From positions 1,057,175-1,121,174 of the forward strand of contig NW_023503296.1 in the NCBI RefSeq assembly GCF_014529535.1: a DNA stretch of 64,000 nt, written 5' to 3'. How positions within the stretch are numbered: position 1 is the stretch's first letter; every line of letters begins with the position of its first letter. Positions 13,342 to 28,273 of this stretch are shown piece by piece. A program made the position numbers and the translations under genes. Under the pieces are notes generated by a model. That model was not told where the DNA came from and made no database searches. It worked only from the letters and a program-made list of their open reading frames with translations. Source of the stretch: Bradysia coprophila (lineage: Eukaryota; Arthropoda; Insecta; Diptera; Sciaridae).

Positions 13342-13560
13342 GTGTCGAATAGCATCAGCTGTGTTGCCTAGCTAATCGACACCAGTGTCAATTAACATCT
13401 ACTGTGTTACGTGGCTAATCGACACCAGATGCAAATAGCATGCACTGTGTTGTCTGGTTATTCGTCACCGGTGTCAAATAGCATGCACTGTGTTGCTTGG
13501 CTATTCGCATCCGGTGTCGAACAGCCACACAACATGCATGCAACGGTGTCGAATTGCATC
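13342..13560. repeat. Minisatellite, about 43-bp unit, 4-5 copies
   Basis: Units begin near 13342, 13384, 13427, 13470 and 13513, with the core GTGTCAAATAGCATGCACTG, then TGTTG, and a GCTAATCGACACC-like end. Overlapping 60-codon open frames on both strands are translations of this repeat. It lies next to the inner boundary of the right arm of the foldback element. Confidence 0.8.
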
Positions 13561-14519
13561 GGCCTAGACAGAAACTGCCACTGCAGCATTTTTGCAGTGT
13601 AATCAAATATTCATTTGAAAATGTAGTATCTTACATACTTACTCTTAATTATTTCCACTGTCCACTTGAAAAAGGTATTGCAGGCAATATCCCAAACATT
13701 TACAGCGTAAATTTGTAAGTTCAAAAATAGTCTGCTTTCTATTTTAAAATTTTTCTACAATTTGTTCAATAATAGGAGAGTGGGAGGTGGGTGACTTGAG
13801 GTTAATGGTGTATTGGCTTCTCCTAGAGTTCAATAAATGCCTCAATAAACTATCCTATGATAATCTCGCAAATTCAATGACACAGCTCGCATATCTCATC
13901 AGTTATATGTAAAAAAGTATTTCAATGAAATTTTCCGGCGGTGGAAAACTGAGCTTATCTCCAAGTCTATGACACATTATTTAATTTTTTTTCGTCAAAT
14001 TAGCGAAGAAGTCATTGAAGAACCATATTGCAGAAGGAAGTATGCACAAAAACTTTTTTAACTTATTCACCACCCTTTATATTTGAGATTTCATAGATTT
14101 TCATGGAAAACTCGGAAAATTGTTGTGGAAAATGGAAAATTGAAAAGCGTTTGGTCATATAAAAAAAGTATGAACCTTTACCTTTCGTTTAAGCCCCATA
14201 TCGACAGTCTAGCATTGACAGGAGCTTCACAATAATTCATTGAAGGGTCCCTTACACTAAAATCTTTGGTGAGGGATGTTGGGGTGTGGGGTGGGGTTTT
14301 TTGAGGGGTGTTAATCTTTTTGGACTCAGGCTACCAATATTAATCACTGGTCCAAAGCTCACCATTCTACTATAAAGTGAACTATTTTTATGACTTTTGT
14401 TCTACAAGGACCTCTACTATTAGTTGCAATTTTCCGAAAGTTTATTTTCTCTTTAATAGTGGTGAGTGTATTGTTATGTGTTGGATTTGGGGGCGAGTGT
14501 AGTGGGGAATTAGATTCAT

Positions 14520-17600
<3,081 letters not shown>

Positions 17601-20600
17601 AGACAGTTCAGTGGTTACATAAAACTATAAAATATTTTGACGTTTTGTGTTTGTGTTTTTTGTAAAATCAAGGGACTTTTGAATTATACACTTAGCAGAC
17701 CTGAACGGGGGTAGGGGGACTCTTTGGGTCGATATGAATATTAATCTTGGTATGAATTCGGAACAAATTTGAGTGACTGGTTTCGATTTGGACGTATCAA
17801 AATGGAAAAATTGTCATTGCGACCGAGTTTGTCGGATTCATCCGTAAAAATAAATTAATTTGAAGGAAACGTTTCGTCAATAACAGTGGACACACGAGTG
17901 ATTTTACAACATTTTGTTCTTGATGAAAGAGATGAAAATGGATGTATAATAGACAAACGGCACACAATAACACAAAACAATATGCCACACACATATAATA
18001 AGTGTATATACGAAGGATGAGCCAAGAAAAAAAAGAAGGAAATAAATACAACAACCAGCAACAAACAAAACAAAAAAAACTGGTTCGGTTCTATGATGTC
18101 TGCTTATGTGAATGAGTTATGTCATTTTTTCCAAGTGTTCCACTGTTAAACTACATGTTTTTCTTCTTCTCAAAATAATATTATTAAATGAATTGGAATA
18201 ATATTGAGTTAATTATGCTGAGGTGTGAATAATTTTTTGTTTGGACACATCTCAAGAATAAAAATTAAAAACAGAACAAAAAACGAGAAAAATACAACAA
18301 CAAAATGTTCCGAGCTTCAATCAACTGAAACTATGGATGGATGGACAATGGATGTGTAAAGAGAGTAAAACAAAAAATCAGACACATTAATCAAACTGGT
18401 GAAGACGAGGCAACGAGAGAAACAACAAAAAGATTTTTTATTATAAAATTGTTGCTGTTTTGTTTTTCAATCACAGGACAGAAAAAGAACCCACCGCTTA
18501 TCGATTTATATTATTGTATCCGTCTGTCGTTCTATTGATATTTGTTACTATGTTGAATGCATCGAGAGAGAAAAAAACGAAACCTTTTCTTCGTCTATCG
18601 CAAATGCAGCAGTTATATTACTCACAACCGCTCAGTGATATAATAATCAGTACGACCCGACTGATTTTATTTGAATTTTTGCACACAGCAAAAACCACTG
18701 CGTTCATTTATATATTGACGTTGATATTTGAACTAATATCACTATCCTCCTCCTATCATCTCCTCCTAACACTGGACGAAAAAGAAATTTTTACTTTTCC
18801 AGTTTTCAACAATCGCTAACTTTGCCGCAAATAATTATTTCGCTGACTTTTTTGTAAAATTGTAAGTGGGAGGGAAGTTATCGCGAGCGAAGCGAGTTAC
18901 GACGTAGGAAATTCTTAAATTTTGAAAATTGAATGTTGATGATTGTAAATCAACTTTGCACACATACAATTTGATCAATTAAGAAAACCTTTGTAAACGG
19001 TGGTATGTTTCTCAAACCGATTTCTGGCTTATTGGCAGCCACGGTAACTGTCATCTTTATATAATCAGAGGACAAGGACAAGGAGGTAGTGAAAGCTTTC
19101 TAGTCTACGTAACTTGAGCAAGACTTCTTCTTCTTTTTTTGAAAAATTTGATATTTGATAGCATTTATATGCAGAAAATTGGCTAAAACCCTAAAACTTA
19201 TATTTTTATCAAGTTATTAGATAAGTTGCGCTTATTCAGGTGTTCACGTTGGAAAGCTTGGCTTACGTTGCAAAGTCCTTTTAAACAATATATCTCACTG
19301 CGCCGCAGGTGAATTTTTTGTTTTATAAATTTAGTTGAAACAAGTTCATTGTAAGTAAGCGGAAATTTGAGAGGTACCACTATAGTTTCACATGGTACAT
19401 TGTTGATTTTCCACAGCACTGGAATCGGTAGTATATCGAAACTCAGATCGTTCATAGACAAAACAAACAAAACAAAAAATTGAAAAACCTCTGATACAAG
19501 TGCATACTGAAACAAAAACAAAAACTGGAGCCTTGCACAAGAGGAATACAAAAACAAGTTTGTGTTTCTTATAAATAAGTCACGCGACAAGATAAACAAA
19601 ACAAAGCAGTCGCAGTCTTGACCCCGTAGGGCATTTTCAGGTGCTCTGTGGATGTTGTTCTCTTTACTTTTAATTTCTTTGTGCATTTTACATTTACTCT
19701 CGTTTCCGTTTCATATTTTTTTAAATTTTATTTCTTTTGTCCCCTTTGTTTATTTTTGTTGTACCCACCGCATTGCGGTGTGGTATGGAAAATGTAAAAC
19801 GGTAATAGTCTACGTAAGAGATGTTGTTGTTGTTATTATTATTGTTATTAATCAAACTGCATGTGGGTAAACATGCATATCATCAGTTTTCGTTCTTTGT
19901 ATTGTTGTTGAGTCTTTCTGGGTAAAAAAATACTTTTGAATTTTAACTGGAAATTTGGAGATACCGGAATGTAAAATTTCCCAAAGTGAGTGGTTTGAGT
20001 GGCATTTTTAGACTCGTTACAGTGATTAATAGAATTGGAAATAAATCACCGATGAACACTATTCAATGCGTTCGAATGAACGCAATTCAAGGAGGACAAG
20101 AATTTGTAGATATAAATAAATATCCATCACAACTAATTTCAATAAAGATCACTGGATATTAATTGCCTTGGGCAGAGAACTAATTAAATCACAATTAATG
20201 GAGCACAATAACACTATGTGTTATGCTTCTAGTATGTTAAAACGATATTTTTCATACAACGATGTAATTCCGTGATTCCATAGGCTAATAAAATTAAAGA
20301 AGTTGATTGAGGCGATGATCTCATATATATTTAAGCATGAATGGCAAAATAAAAATTTGTTTGTTTAACTTCTCTATGTCGTACGATATGTATATATGTA
20401 TATTGAACGTAGTTAGAGGAATAGCAAAATGATGATGTGGTTATGCAATAGCACACGAAATTATTATTTAAATCAATTTTTTCTCTTTCGGTTGGCTGTT
20501 GAAATCAACAAAAACCTATAACGTTCAAGAGTAGGGCACCTCTACAATGTGTATATGTTTATGCAAATAGAAAATCAGAAGACGGAAAAAAAATCGTCAA

Positions 20601-21904
20601 AAATAAACATTTCGTTCATCAAAGCCATCGTCATGTTGAATCAATTAAAATGAAAACACACACACCAATTTTTTTTTGATTACAACCGTTTCGATTGCAT
20701 TCGGACCTTCGTCATGGAATCAGAATCAAAACGGTTCTAAATCTTTATAACGGAGATTTCGTTAAGATACGGTTTCGGAACACAATTTGACGGTCATTAA
20801 AGATGCGAATGTCTTCAAAGCATAATGTAAATCGATTGGTTCTGTACAAACGGAATATGATTAATCTCAAAGTTGAATAACAATTCCAAATGTAGATTTA
20901 TACTACAAGGAGGATATCGAACCACCACAAAACGAAGATTAAAAAAAAAACACTTTCGACTTACCCTGAAACAGACCCCCATGAAAGGAAACGAAATTGT
21001 CAAAAAAAAAATTGTCACCCGAAAAGATGATAAAATAAAAATATAAATTTCGAAATGGTTAACCATTCAATGGTCTTTGAAGTGTATTATAATCTATACC
21101 TCAAAATTAACAAAATAGAGAAGAAAAAAAAAATACACACTACACACATCAATTTCTTTTGCGTCATAATCAAAAATGGGGCACCGTATCGAAATAAAAG
21201 TAAATTTCACAAGTGGCAAAAGTCAGTTTCTATCCACTTACCTTTATACAAATTATGTTAATTGTCGACGGAATTGTTAGCTTCTAATAAAACATTAGAA
21301 ATTTATATCGTAATTTTGTAAATTATTGTTTCTTTCACGTTTTTCTTTTCCTTTTTCCACAAATGTTTTCATGTATTGGAAGAGTTTTTCAACAACAAAA
21401 AATTATTTCTTTTTTGTATTATTTTTGCTTTCCAGACCTGTGTGCTCTACTTTTTTACCGTTACACAGAGGCCACATTCGTTTAATTGTCGTTTAATGTA
21501 ATTTCTATCATTTAATCGATTATTGAAATTAATTCGTTTCACTAAAACTTCACAATGTGTTTTGTAAATTATATTTTCTTGGAGTTTTAAAGAATTATGA
21601 ATTATTGAGACAATTTTGGGAGATTTGTAGTGGTATCGTGGTACAGTGCTAATGGTAATCCATGGATGTGTGAGTACGTGAGTACAAAACAGCAATGAAA
21701 GTTCGTTCGGTTGAATTCACTTTCATATTTTTCAAAAACTGGCGGAAACCACCGGACAATATAATGTGTCAAAAATCAAAAAAAGTGTAATTCTAAACGG
21801 ACATCAAATTTTAATTCCAAGTGTTCATATCACATTTGCATTTGTATCACGTGTGTCTTTGTATCAAACTTTAGTTCGTACCGCATTTGACTTTGTAAGC
21901 TATT
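17601..21904. other. Intergenic, AT-rich, no gene supported
   Basis: Long AT-rich spacer upstream of trc. Open frames include 19198-19686 (-), 162 codons, and 18460-18819 (+). Neither has a recognisable domain, splice continuity or a convincing start context. It could hold trc regulatory DNA or extra 5' exons, which cannot be seen here. Confidence 0.5.
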
Positions 21905-22692
21905 TCGCAACTTTTCATCTTTTTATCCCTAGTTATGTAATAGTATTTTACATTACTAGGGATAAAAAGATGAAAAGTAGAGTTTTCGTGTGAATTTTGT
22001 TGATCCGAGGCGAAGCCGAGGTCAATGAACACACGAAAACGAGACTTTTCATTTTTATCCCGAGTTATGTGATGGATTTTACATGCTGAGGGCGTCGAAA
22101 GTAGTGCTTAAAACATGAAAAGTACGGTTTTCGACGCATGTAGCATGTAAAAAATATAATACACACTTGTCACGAAGAAGTCGAGGCTTGCCGACTCTAT
22201 TTTATTACATAAGCGAAAACGAGGCAACAACATAGACATGAAGTGCAATTTTTGAATTATTCTTCTAGTTAAATACTATTACATGCTTTTGAAACCTAAA
22301 ACCAATTTTTTGTTTTCCCTAGGTGAGCCACTTTCGACCTTAGGGAAAACATGTAATAGTATTTTACATGACTAGGGATAAAAAGATGTAAAGTAGAGTT
22401 TTCCTGTGAATATTGTTAATCCGATGTGAAGGCGAGGTCAATAAACACACGAAAACTAAACTTTTCATTTTTATCCCGAGTTATGTAATGGATTTTACAT
22501 GCTTAGGACATCGAAAGACGTGCGTTTGAAGAACGTCTTTCGACACCCTCAGCATGTAAAATACTCGGAATAAATATGAAAAGTCTCGTTTTCGTGTGTT
22601 TATTGACCTCGGCTGCGCTTTGGATCAACAAAATTCACACGAAAGCTAAATTTTTATCTCTTTATCCCTAGTCATGTAAAATACTATTATTG
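21905..22692. mobile_element. Nested palindromic MITE cluster with TTTTTATCCCTAGTTATGTAA ends
   Basis: The motif TCTTTTTATCCCTAGT plus ATGTAA and its reverse complement (TTACAT...ACTAGGGATAAAAAGATG) recur at about 21918, 21955, 22050, 22370, 22470, 22555 and 22660. A perfect-looking hairpin is at 21918-21978. Conserved blocks CGAAAACGAGACTTTTCAT and GCGTCGAAAG are repeated in both orientations. The outer ends face each other, so the whole block can fold on itself. No coding content. Confidence 0.7.
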
Positions 22693-23734
22693 CTCAATAT
22701 TGTATTTTTAACAAAAAATAATTCACATAGCCCCGATCCATTTTGCTAGTGTGTTTGATTTGTGAGTTTGTTTTGATTATTCACACACTCAACTTGAGTG
22801 ACTCAAATGATGACGTTTATTTAGCGCGAGAGCGTTCACTTATATGCACTGTGTACCGATACCTGCGGTGTGTGTGAATGGGGTAAAAAGTTGATTGGTA
22901 AGTGGTGTGTGTGTGTCTAATTGCAAATGTAGCGAAATATACTGATACAAATTTGTGTCGATTTTCACCGGATCCGTTTAAATTATTTAAAAATATGCAA
23001 AATTTCGGATTTTATCATTAAAAAACTTTGTCACAATCCGAATATTTATTATATGAAAATTTGACTACCTTCAAATGCGTATAAATGCAGTTTTATAAAA
23101 TAATTCTACATCATAGGTTATTGATAGCAGTTCAAAGATTTATTTGGAAAATAAATTAGAAATTAATTAATTTAATCAGAAAAACTGATCGCAATTATTG
23201 CAGTTGATTTTAAGGTATTGTCTAAAAGATCGGATTGTTATCGAATAAGCGGCAAAGTGGTATGCATGTTACCACGCAGTGTTTAGTTCTTTCTAGAGGG
23301 CAGCAACGGTTAAAATTTGAAATGATTCGAAAGTGACATTTACAAATTTGTTCGTTTACAATGCAACATATGCATATAATATTACTTTATGCAGCTCAGA
23401 ATCATAATATGCAATATTTAATGCCTCTGTTACATAAATCTTTGTATGAATCTCGGTGCAAAGTACCTAATAATAGGCTCACGATATGTATTCCAACACA
23501 CGGCCTTGACTCATTTTTATGCATAAAGAGCCTAATAATAAATATTATGCACCTCTGCAACGCACTAAGAAGTGCGTTGACCTGTGTCCAAATGTTTATT
23601 TTGACGAGATGGTGATTGTGATTGCGAAATAAATATTGGACATAGGTGCATATTATCATTTTTTATGTGTCGATGCAAAGATAAACCCAAACTACCTCTA
23701 CAAGCTGATGCACCATTCAGAGGCATAAAAAATA
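22693..23734. other. Intergenic, no gene seen
   Basis: AT-rich sequence with short TG runs near 22900. Overlapping 80-codon frames on both strands at 23360-23660 lack motifs. Confidence 0.5.
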
Positions 23735-23850
23735 TCATACTGCACACAGGAAATAACTTGATGTCTCATATCACGATGAGTAAAACTACCTCAGGCTGAG
23801 GACCTCGGATACTCATCTGGATACGAGATATCAAACTACTTCCCTGTAAG
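23735..23850. mobile_element. Palindromic MITE, about 115 bp
   Basis: ACAGGAAATAACTTGATGTC at the left end pairs with GATATCAAACTACTTCCCTG at the right end. Inner ACTCATC/GATGAGT and CCTCAGGCTGAGG palindromes extend the stem, with some mismatches. Confidence 0.7.
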
Positions 23851-24141
23851 CTAAAATTGCACCGATTCCACAAATAACCATTTTGAAGTTGCGCCAAGAG
23901 TTGCGCCAAAGTGTGTGTATGTTGCATAAATATTTAATAATGGATGATTCGATGATGGAAAGTACATGGGGTTGGGGTGTTCACAATGCGTCGTTTTACT
24001 CGAAATTAGATACATTAGATACGAAATGATACATTTTCATGCAGATTATTATTTATCATAGTTTTGGGGAAATTGAAAATTAGGAAAGTTAATAATTTTG
24101 ATATTGGTAAGAACTAGGTATAAAAAGAGGACGAGCTCAGT

Positions 24142-24218
24142 ATTTACGTGCTTCTGATCGGTAAATGCAATTTTTTGAGTACATTTTTCACATTTACCGA
24201 CCAGATAAAGCACGTAAA
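24142..24218. mobile_element. Short hairpin element, about 77 bp
   Basis: TTTACGTGCTTCTGATCGGT on the left and ACCGACCAGATAAAGCACGT on the right are inverted near-copies around a roughly 25-bp loop. Confidence 0.65.
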
Positions 24219-24836
24219 GCAGAATTTCAGTTCTTCAGTAAACTAGAAAGTTTCGGGGTCGGGATCTGTTTCAAAAAACGATGAAACAGATTTGTTGTTT
24301 TGATTCAGTTAAATACAATGCCAAAATTGGTGTTTTCTGACGATTATTTTAATTCCAGCATCTTTTGTTGCCCGACCGTTATTTCACTTCTTAGGTTGCC
24401 TCTTCAGCTAGCTGTACACTGTGTGATGTTGAAGACAGCGCCCGTTGCATTTTCTCGTTGCAACGTTAAAACAAACACTAGGAGTGTCTTAATGTGATCC
24501 AACGTAATGTGCTATTAATTTCAAAATATAAATTGTGAAATCCTTTCTAACGCGCAGGCTACACGCAGACCGGATTCGATCCTTGGAATGTGAATGATTT
24601 TTCTGTAATTGACTAATGGAACGGAACATACCTAAGCTCATCCCAAAAAGATGCCACTGCTATGTAGGTGTATATATTGCTACCGCTTTTAGTCCACAGA
24701 TGGTGCTCAGCCCACAAATTAGGTTTTATAGACAATGAATTAAGGTTTGTTATATTAAGTTGCAAGTAGCACCCGTGACATTTCTGTATTATTAGCTTGT
24801 TGCAGCTGGGTTGTTTCCTATAAAATTTTACCATGT

Positions 24837-25025
24837 CTTAACAACGCATCCCAAGAACAGGCAAAAGACCATAATTTCAAAAAAGGCCTCCATGACGCTG
24901 TCGTCCAAAATTCACATATAAATTCATTTTTTTTAATTGCGTTACGAACGTTCCATACAAAATAAAAGGCCAAATGAGAGTTTTAATAAAACCTGTTCTT
25001 TTGCCTGTTCTTGGAGTGCCTTGTT
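24837..25025. mobile_element. MITE with CCAAGAACAGGCAAAAG inverted ends, copy 2
   Basis: Left CCCAAGAACAGGCAAAAG near 24850 and right CTTTTGCCTGTTCTTGG near 24999 are inverted repeats. The ends match the element at 5561-5675, so this is a dispersed family with variable centres. Confidence 0.72.
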
Positions 25026-25546
25026 TACAACTTTGTAAAACGATTTCACAGCAAAATGGCATTACATTAAATCAACGGATGAATGAATATGTCTGAACTT
25101 TAGCCGTAATACTATGATATGAATTGATAGTATTCATGCCTGTCATTCGCCAACAAATTGACAGCGAAGCGAAACGTTTTTGCGTGTTCTTTTGGTTTCC
25201 ATTGCTTCCTTCATAGTCCTTTCACAACATAAAAAAGGTCGATGGTGATGAATACATAGGTTCTGGTCGGAAGTATGTAGTAAAGTAGGTTTAATTCATC
25301 AAAAAGCTTATATTAAAAGGTTGGAGCTTTCGTGATTAAATCATTAAAAAGAAGAAAAGAAAACTTACGGTGACCTTCGACTTCAAACGATAAATATGTT
25401 GAGCTAAATATAAAGACCAACAACAAGAACTTTGTACTGTAAATGAGTACAGAATTTATTTCGATGATAAACGAAAAAAAAAACAATAATCAATGATAAG
25501 ATGAAACTTTTTTTTATTGATTATGGTGTCGCCACTAAAGGCGCCA

Positions 25547-26954
25547 TCAATATTGTGGTAATGCTGTTGGTGCTGCTGTTGTTTGGTCATCAACATCCGA
25601 CCAGTCGATGCCGGCTCCGAACAACATTCCCATCAATTCTTCGAGCGTGAAATCATTCAAAAATTCGCCAACAGCCTGAAAATGAATAGTTCAGCGCGTG
25701 AATTTCATCGAAATTAACAAAAATGTCTTTAAAATTGAATTGAAAGACTCAGGGATCGTCCCCTGTTCGTGATTTTTTTTTTAATTTCCGCGAATTTTCA
25801 CCATTCTTGCGATTAATGAAAATTTGCGTACATTTTTCACGATGCTAGCACATCGAAGAACAACTGATCTGTGAGACATCGTCTCTTCTAAAGTTTCCAT
25901 TCAAGAAACTTCGAGCAAAGTTCAAAGAAAGCTTAGAGTAGCAGTTTCCCGGAGAGAATACACACATTTAGAAGTCATTGAAATAAAATAGTGATACTAA
26001 CCCAACCGAGGGTCTCTTCCACTGTTGGCTGAAGTCCTGGCCATGCAAGTTCCAAAATTTCCGGACCACTCAAATTCAAGAGATCGTTGAAGAAGTTGTC
26101 CGACAAATTTTCGAAAGCTCCGCTAATGCCGGTAATGGTGAAGTTCACACTTAAATTAACCGCCTCCCACTCAATGTCTGTGTGATTCAATTTTCCAGCA
26201 ATGTCGAATGTTAGATTAGCAACGGTGAGGCTGTAAATTCGGATCGATGTTTGTTTTTAAATTCAATCGTCGGATCGATTTTCGCCCGTTCACTTACTTC
26301 ACTGGTCCGGATCCAATAACTGGAACTAGTCCGTAGAGAGTGCCGTTGGATACATGATGTCCGGAAATTTCCAAAGATGGAATGAAGAATTGAAGGGAAA
26401 TATCGAATCCGAGTAAATTGAAGTCAAGATCTCTGATTTCGAAATCACGGAAGCCAATGAAACTGAGGGAAAAGCATTTCGTTAGCATGCGTATACTTCA
26501 CAGAAATTCTAAATTTCACTTTTGCTCACCTGATATTGTGCAATTGAATGTCGAGCCTAAAGGAAATAATTTTTTCAAAAATTAGTTTCAATTCAATCGG
26601 AAATCAATAAAATCATTTTTTTCCTAACCCAGCCAACAGTTCGAAATCTTGCAAACTGATATGTTCAACAAAGAGTGGATGTAAAGCTGGTACATTGAAT
26701 CGTGGAATAGGTAAATGCATTCGTGCTCTTAATTCCTCTGTAATATCTAAGATGTTCTGGATTGTGAAATTGCGGCATGGTCCACCTGAGAAATTTTATA
26801 TTTTCGTTTAATGTCCATTTCCGGTGGGGGCAACTTAATTTTTCCAAAAACTCGAACCTTCAGTTTCATTTTTTGGAATGACGAAAGCGTCACTTCTGCA
26901 CAAACAACTAGCAAACACTGCTAACAGACAAGCAAGCTTTAACGACGAATTCAT
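25547..26954 (-). CDS. Secreted JHBP/Takeout-superfamily (haemolymph juvenile-hormone-binding-like) protein, complete
   Basis: Probable extracellular carrier of small hydrophobic ligands; the actual ligand is unknown. Exons in coding order: 26954-26858, 26785-26629, 26556-26530, 26462-26298, 26230-26002, 25675-25547; 804 bp, 267 aa, TGA stop, all phases closing. Residues 1 to about 23 are a signal peptide (MNSSLKLACLLAVFASCLC). The mature part shows the family layout: a Cys near the N-terminus (GGPCRNFTIQNIL), a proline-rich strand (LPIPRFNVPALHPLF), then long amphipathic beta-strand segments (IQLHNISFIGFRDFEIRDLD, FIPSLEISGHHVSNGTLYG), and a helical C-terminus (EFLNDFTLEELMGMLFGAGI). There are several N-glycosylation sequons (NFT, NIS, NGT, NLT, NLS). 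The third exon is only 27 bp. Family assignment is from memory of its pattern. Alternatives within the superfamily (Grp7-allergen-like) are possible. Confidence 0.82.
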
Positions 26955-27001
26955 GTTCACGGCTTTATTTTGGACTGTATCGCCGACGAGAGAAACAATG
27001 T

Positions 27002-27038
27002 ACTGACCGTTGCCAATTGTTTGGGATTGTATTTATTC
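27002..27038 (-). promoter_or_regulatory. Candidate TATA/initiator core promoter of the JHBP-like gene
   Basis: On the minus strand an ATGAATAAATA TATA-like box (27031-27040) is followed about 30 bases later by TCAGT (27006-27002), the arthropod initiator. This would give a 5' UTR of about 50 bases before the ATG at 26954. Confidence 0.55.
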
Positions 27039-27040
27039 AT

Positions 27041-28202
27041 TGCTTGAGATATAAATTATGTCACGAATCTTCATAAATAAAGTAAAAATAGCCAGAGAGA
27101 TAGGCCGCCTGAGTAGGTAATCAATTAATTACGTTATCGGCATTAGGTTAATCTATTTATCTTTTCAATTGTTCCGCACAGCCTGAAATGTTAGGTAAGT
27201 TTCTAAACAAAACAGTTACAGTAACTTAGAACCGATTTTATTGTTGTACTGCAGTACATTTTTGATTTTTTCTACCAGTCTTCTTGAAACTGAACGAATC
27301 GATTTTTAATTTTCTATAGTGATTCGTTAGGAAAGTCCACAAAATCGTTGGTTTCATTTACGACTTTAGAACATTTTTAATGCTGCAATGTTTCTGATTA
27401 GACCATAAAATATTTTCTGCAGAGTGTGTAGATAGGAATCCATGGTATCAAGAATTTAACGGTTTTCGTTTTTAAAAATAGATTTCAACAGCTACCGTTC
27501 ACTACCGATAACCGCTTTATCTGTATCATGCGAATACACACTGTATCGAACCGAAAACACATGCACTTGAAGATTTATTTACTTCGATAACGACGCTGCG
27601 TATATTACGAGGTATTTTAATCAAATTACCAATAAATGAAAGTACAATAAGTACGGCTGTTATAATTGAGATTAGAACAAACGTAAGGAGCAGTATTAAA
27701 AAATGCTAGTTACTCATTCCGTAATAATTGGTATAGATTACCGCTCGGTGTAAAAATAATGTTTTCTCAACTCAGTGACGAAAAGTAACACATTCGTTGG
27801 CTCTTTTGGTGAAGGCTTTTTAAGGCACATTATGTATATTGTCACACTCGGCCTGCAGTTACAATCTACACATCTAACGTATAAGAAAGCATTCTGGGAT
27901 ATGTAGCACTACGTCTATCTCGACTTCTATTGTTGCGAATAATACTTACAGTAATACATAATACGAAGTTTAATTGATGAGACGGTATTTTACCGTCTAG
28001 ATATATAATGTAGATGACTGAAAATGGCGGATAATCAAAGACAGAAGAAGTAAAAAGAAGCAGGTGTGAAGTCAGTGATCCATTGGAGTGAGGAAAAATC
28101 AGTAAAAATAAGCAACGCGAAAGGCAGTGTTTTATTGAAGTAAAGGCCCCTCACCAAATGAGTAAACGCGTAAGTAAATTAATACCGTATAGATATCTAT
28201 AC
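27041..28202. other. Intergenic, no gene seen
   Basis: AT-rich sequence without a supported coding exon or clear repeat. Confidence 0.5.
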
Positions 28203-28273
28203 TAAATAGCCTCAATACAAACAACACACACTCTACGGATAATAGAGTGTGTTGTTTGTATTGAGGCTATTTA
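28203..28273. mobile_element. Near-perfect 33-bp hairpin
   Basis: TAAATAGCCTCAATACAAAC at the left and GTTTGTATTGAGGCTATTTA at the right, with ACACACTCTA/TAGAGTGTGT inside, form a stem of about 32 bp with a loop of about 5 bases. The low divergence of the two arms suggests recent origin or gene conversion. Confidence 0.75.

Larger units (their letters stand above)
11281..14422. mobile_element. 3.1-kb foldback-type element with about 850-bp terminal inverted repeats
   Basis: About 11281-12132 is repeated in inverted orientation at about 13566-14422. Landmarks match: TAGTAGAGGTCC against GGACCTCTACTA, AGTCCAAAAAGATTAACACC against its complement near 14310, GGAGAGTGGGAGGTGGGTGA near 13775, and GAGGCAGTTTCTGTCTA near 12114. 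The outer edges are flanked by TTA on both sides, a possible 3-bp (or TA) target duplication. The 1.4-kb centre has a 43-bp minisatellite and a small inverted repeat but no transposase frame. The arms differ by substitutions and a roughly 15-bp indel near the tip. The element ends about 100 bp downstream of the trc stop codon. Confidence 0.85.

Noticed and set aside
19198-19686. 162-codon minus-strand frame
   Set aside because: Longest open frame in the trc upstream spacer, but no recognisable motif and no splice-linked neighbour; kept as unsupported.
24555-24590. B-box-like GGATTCGATCC as a tRNA
   Set aside because: No A box, D arm or anticodon arm at the proper distance upstream.
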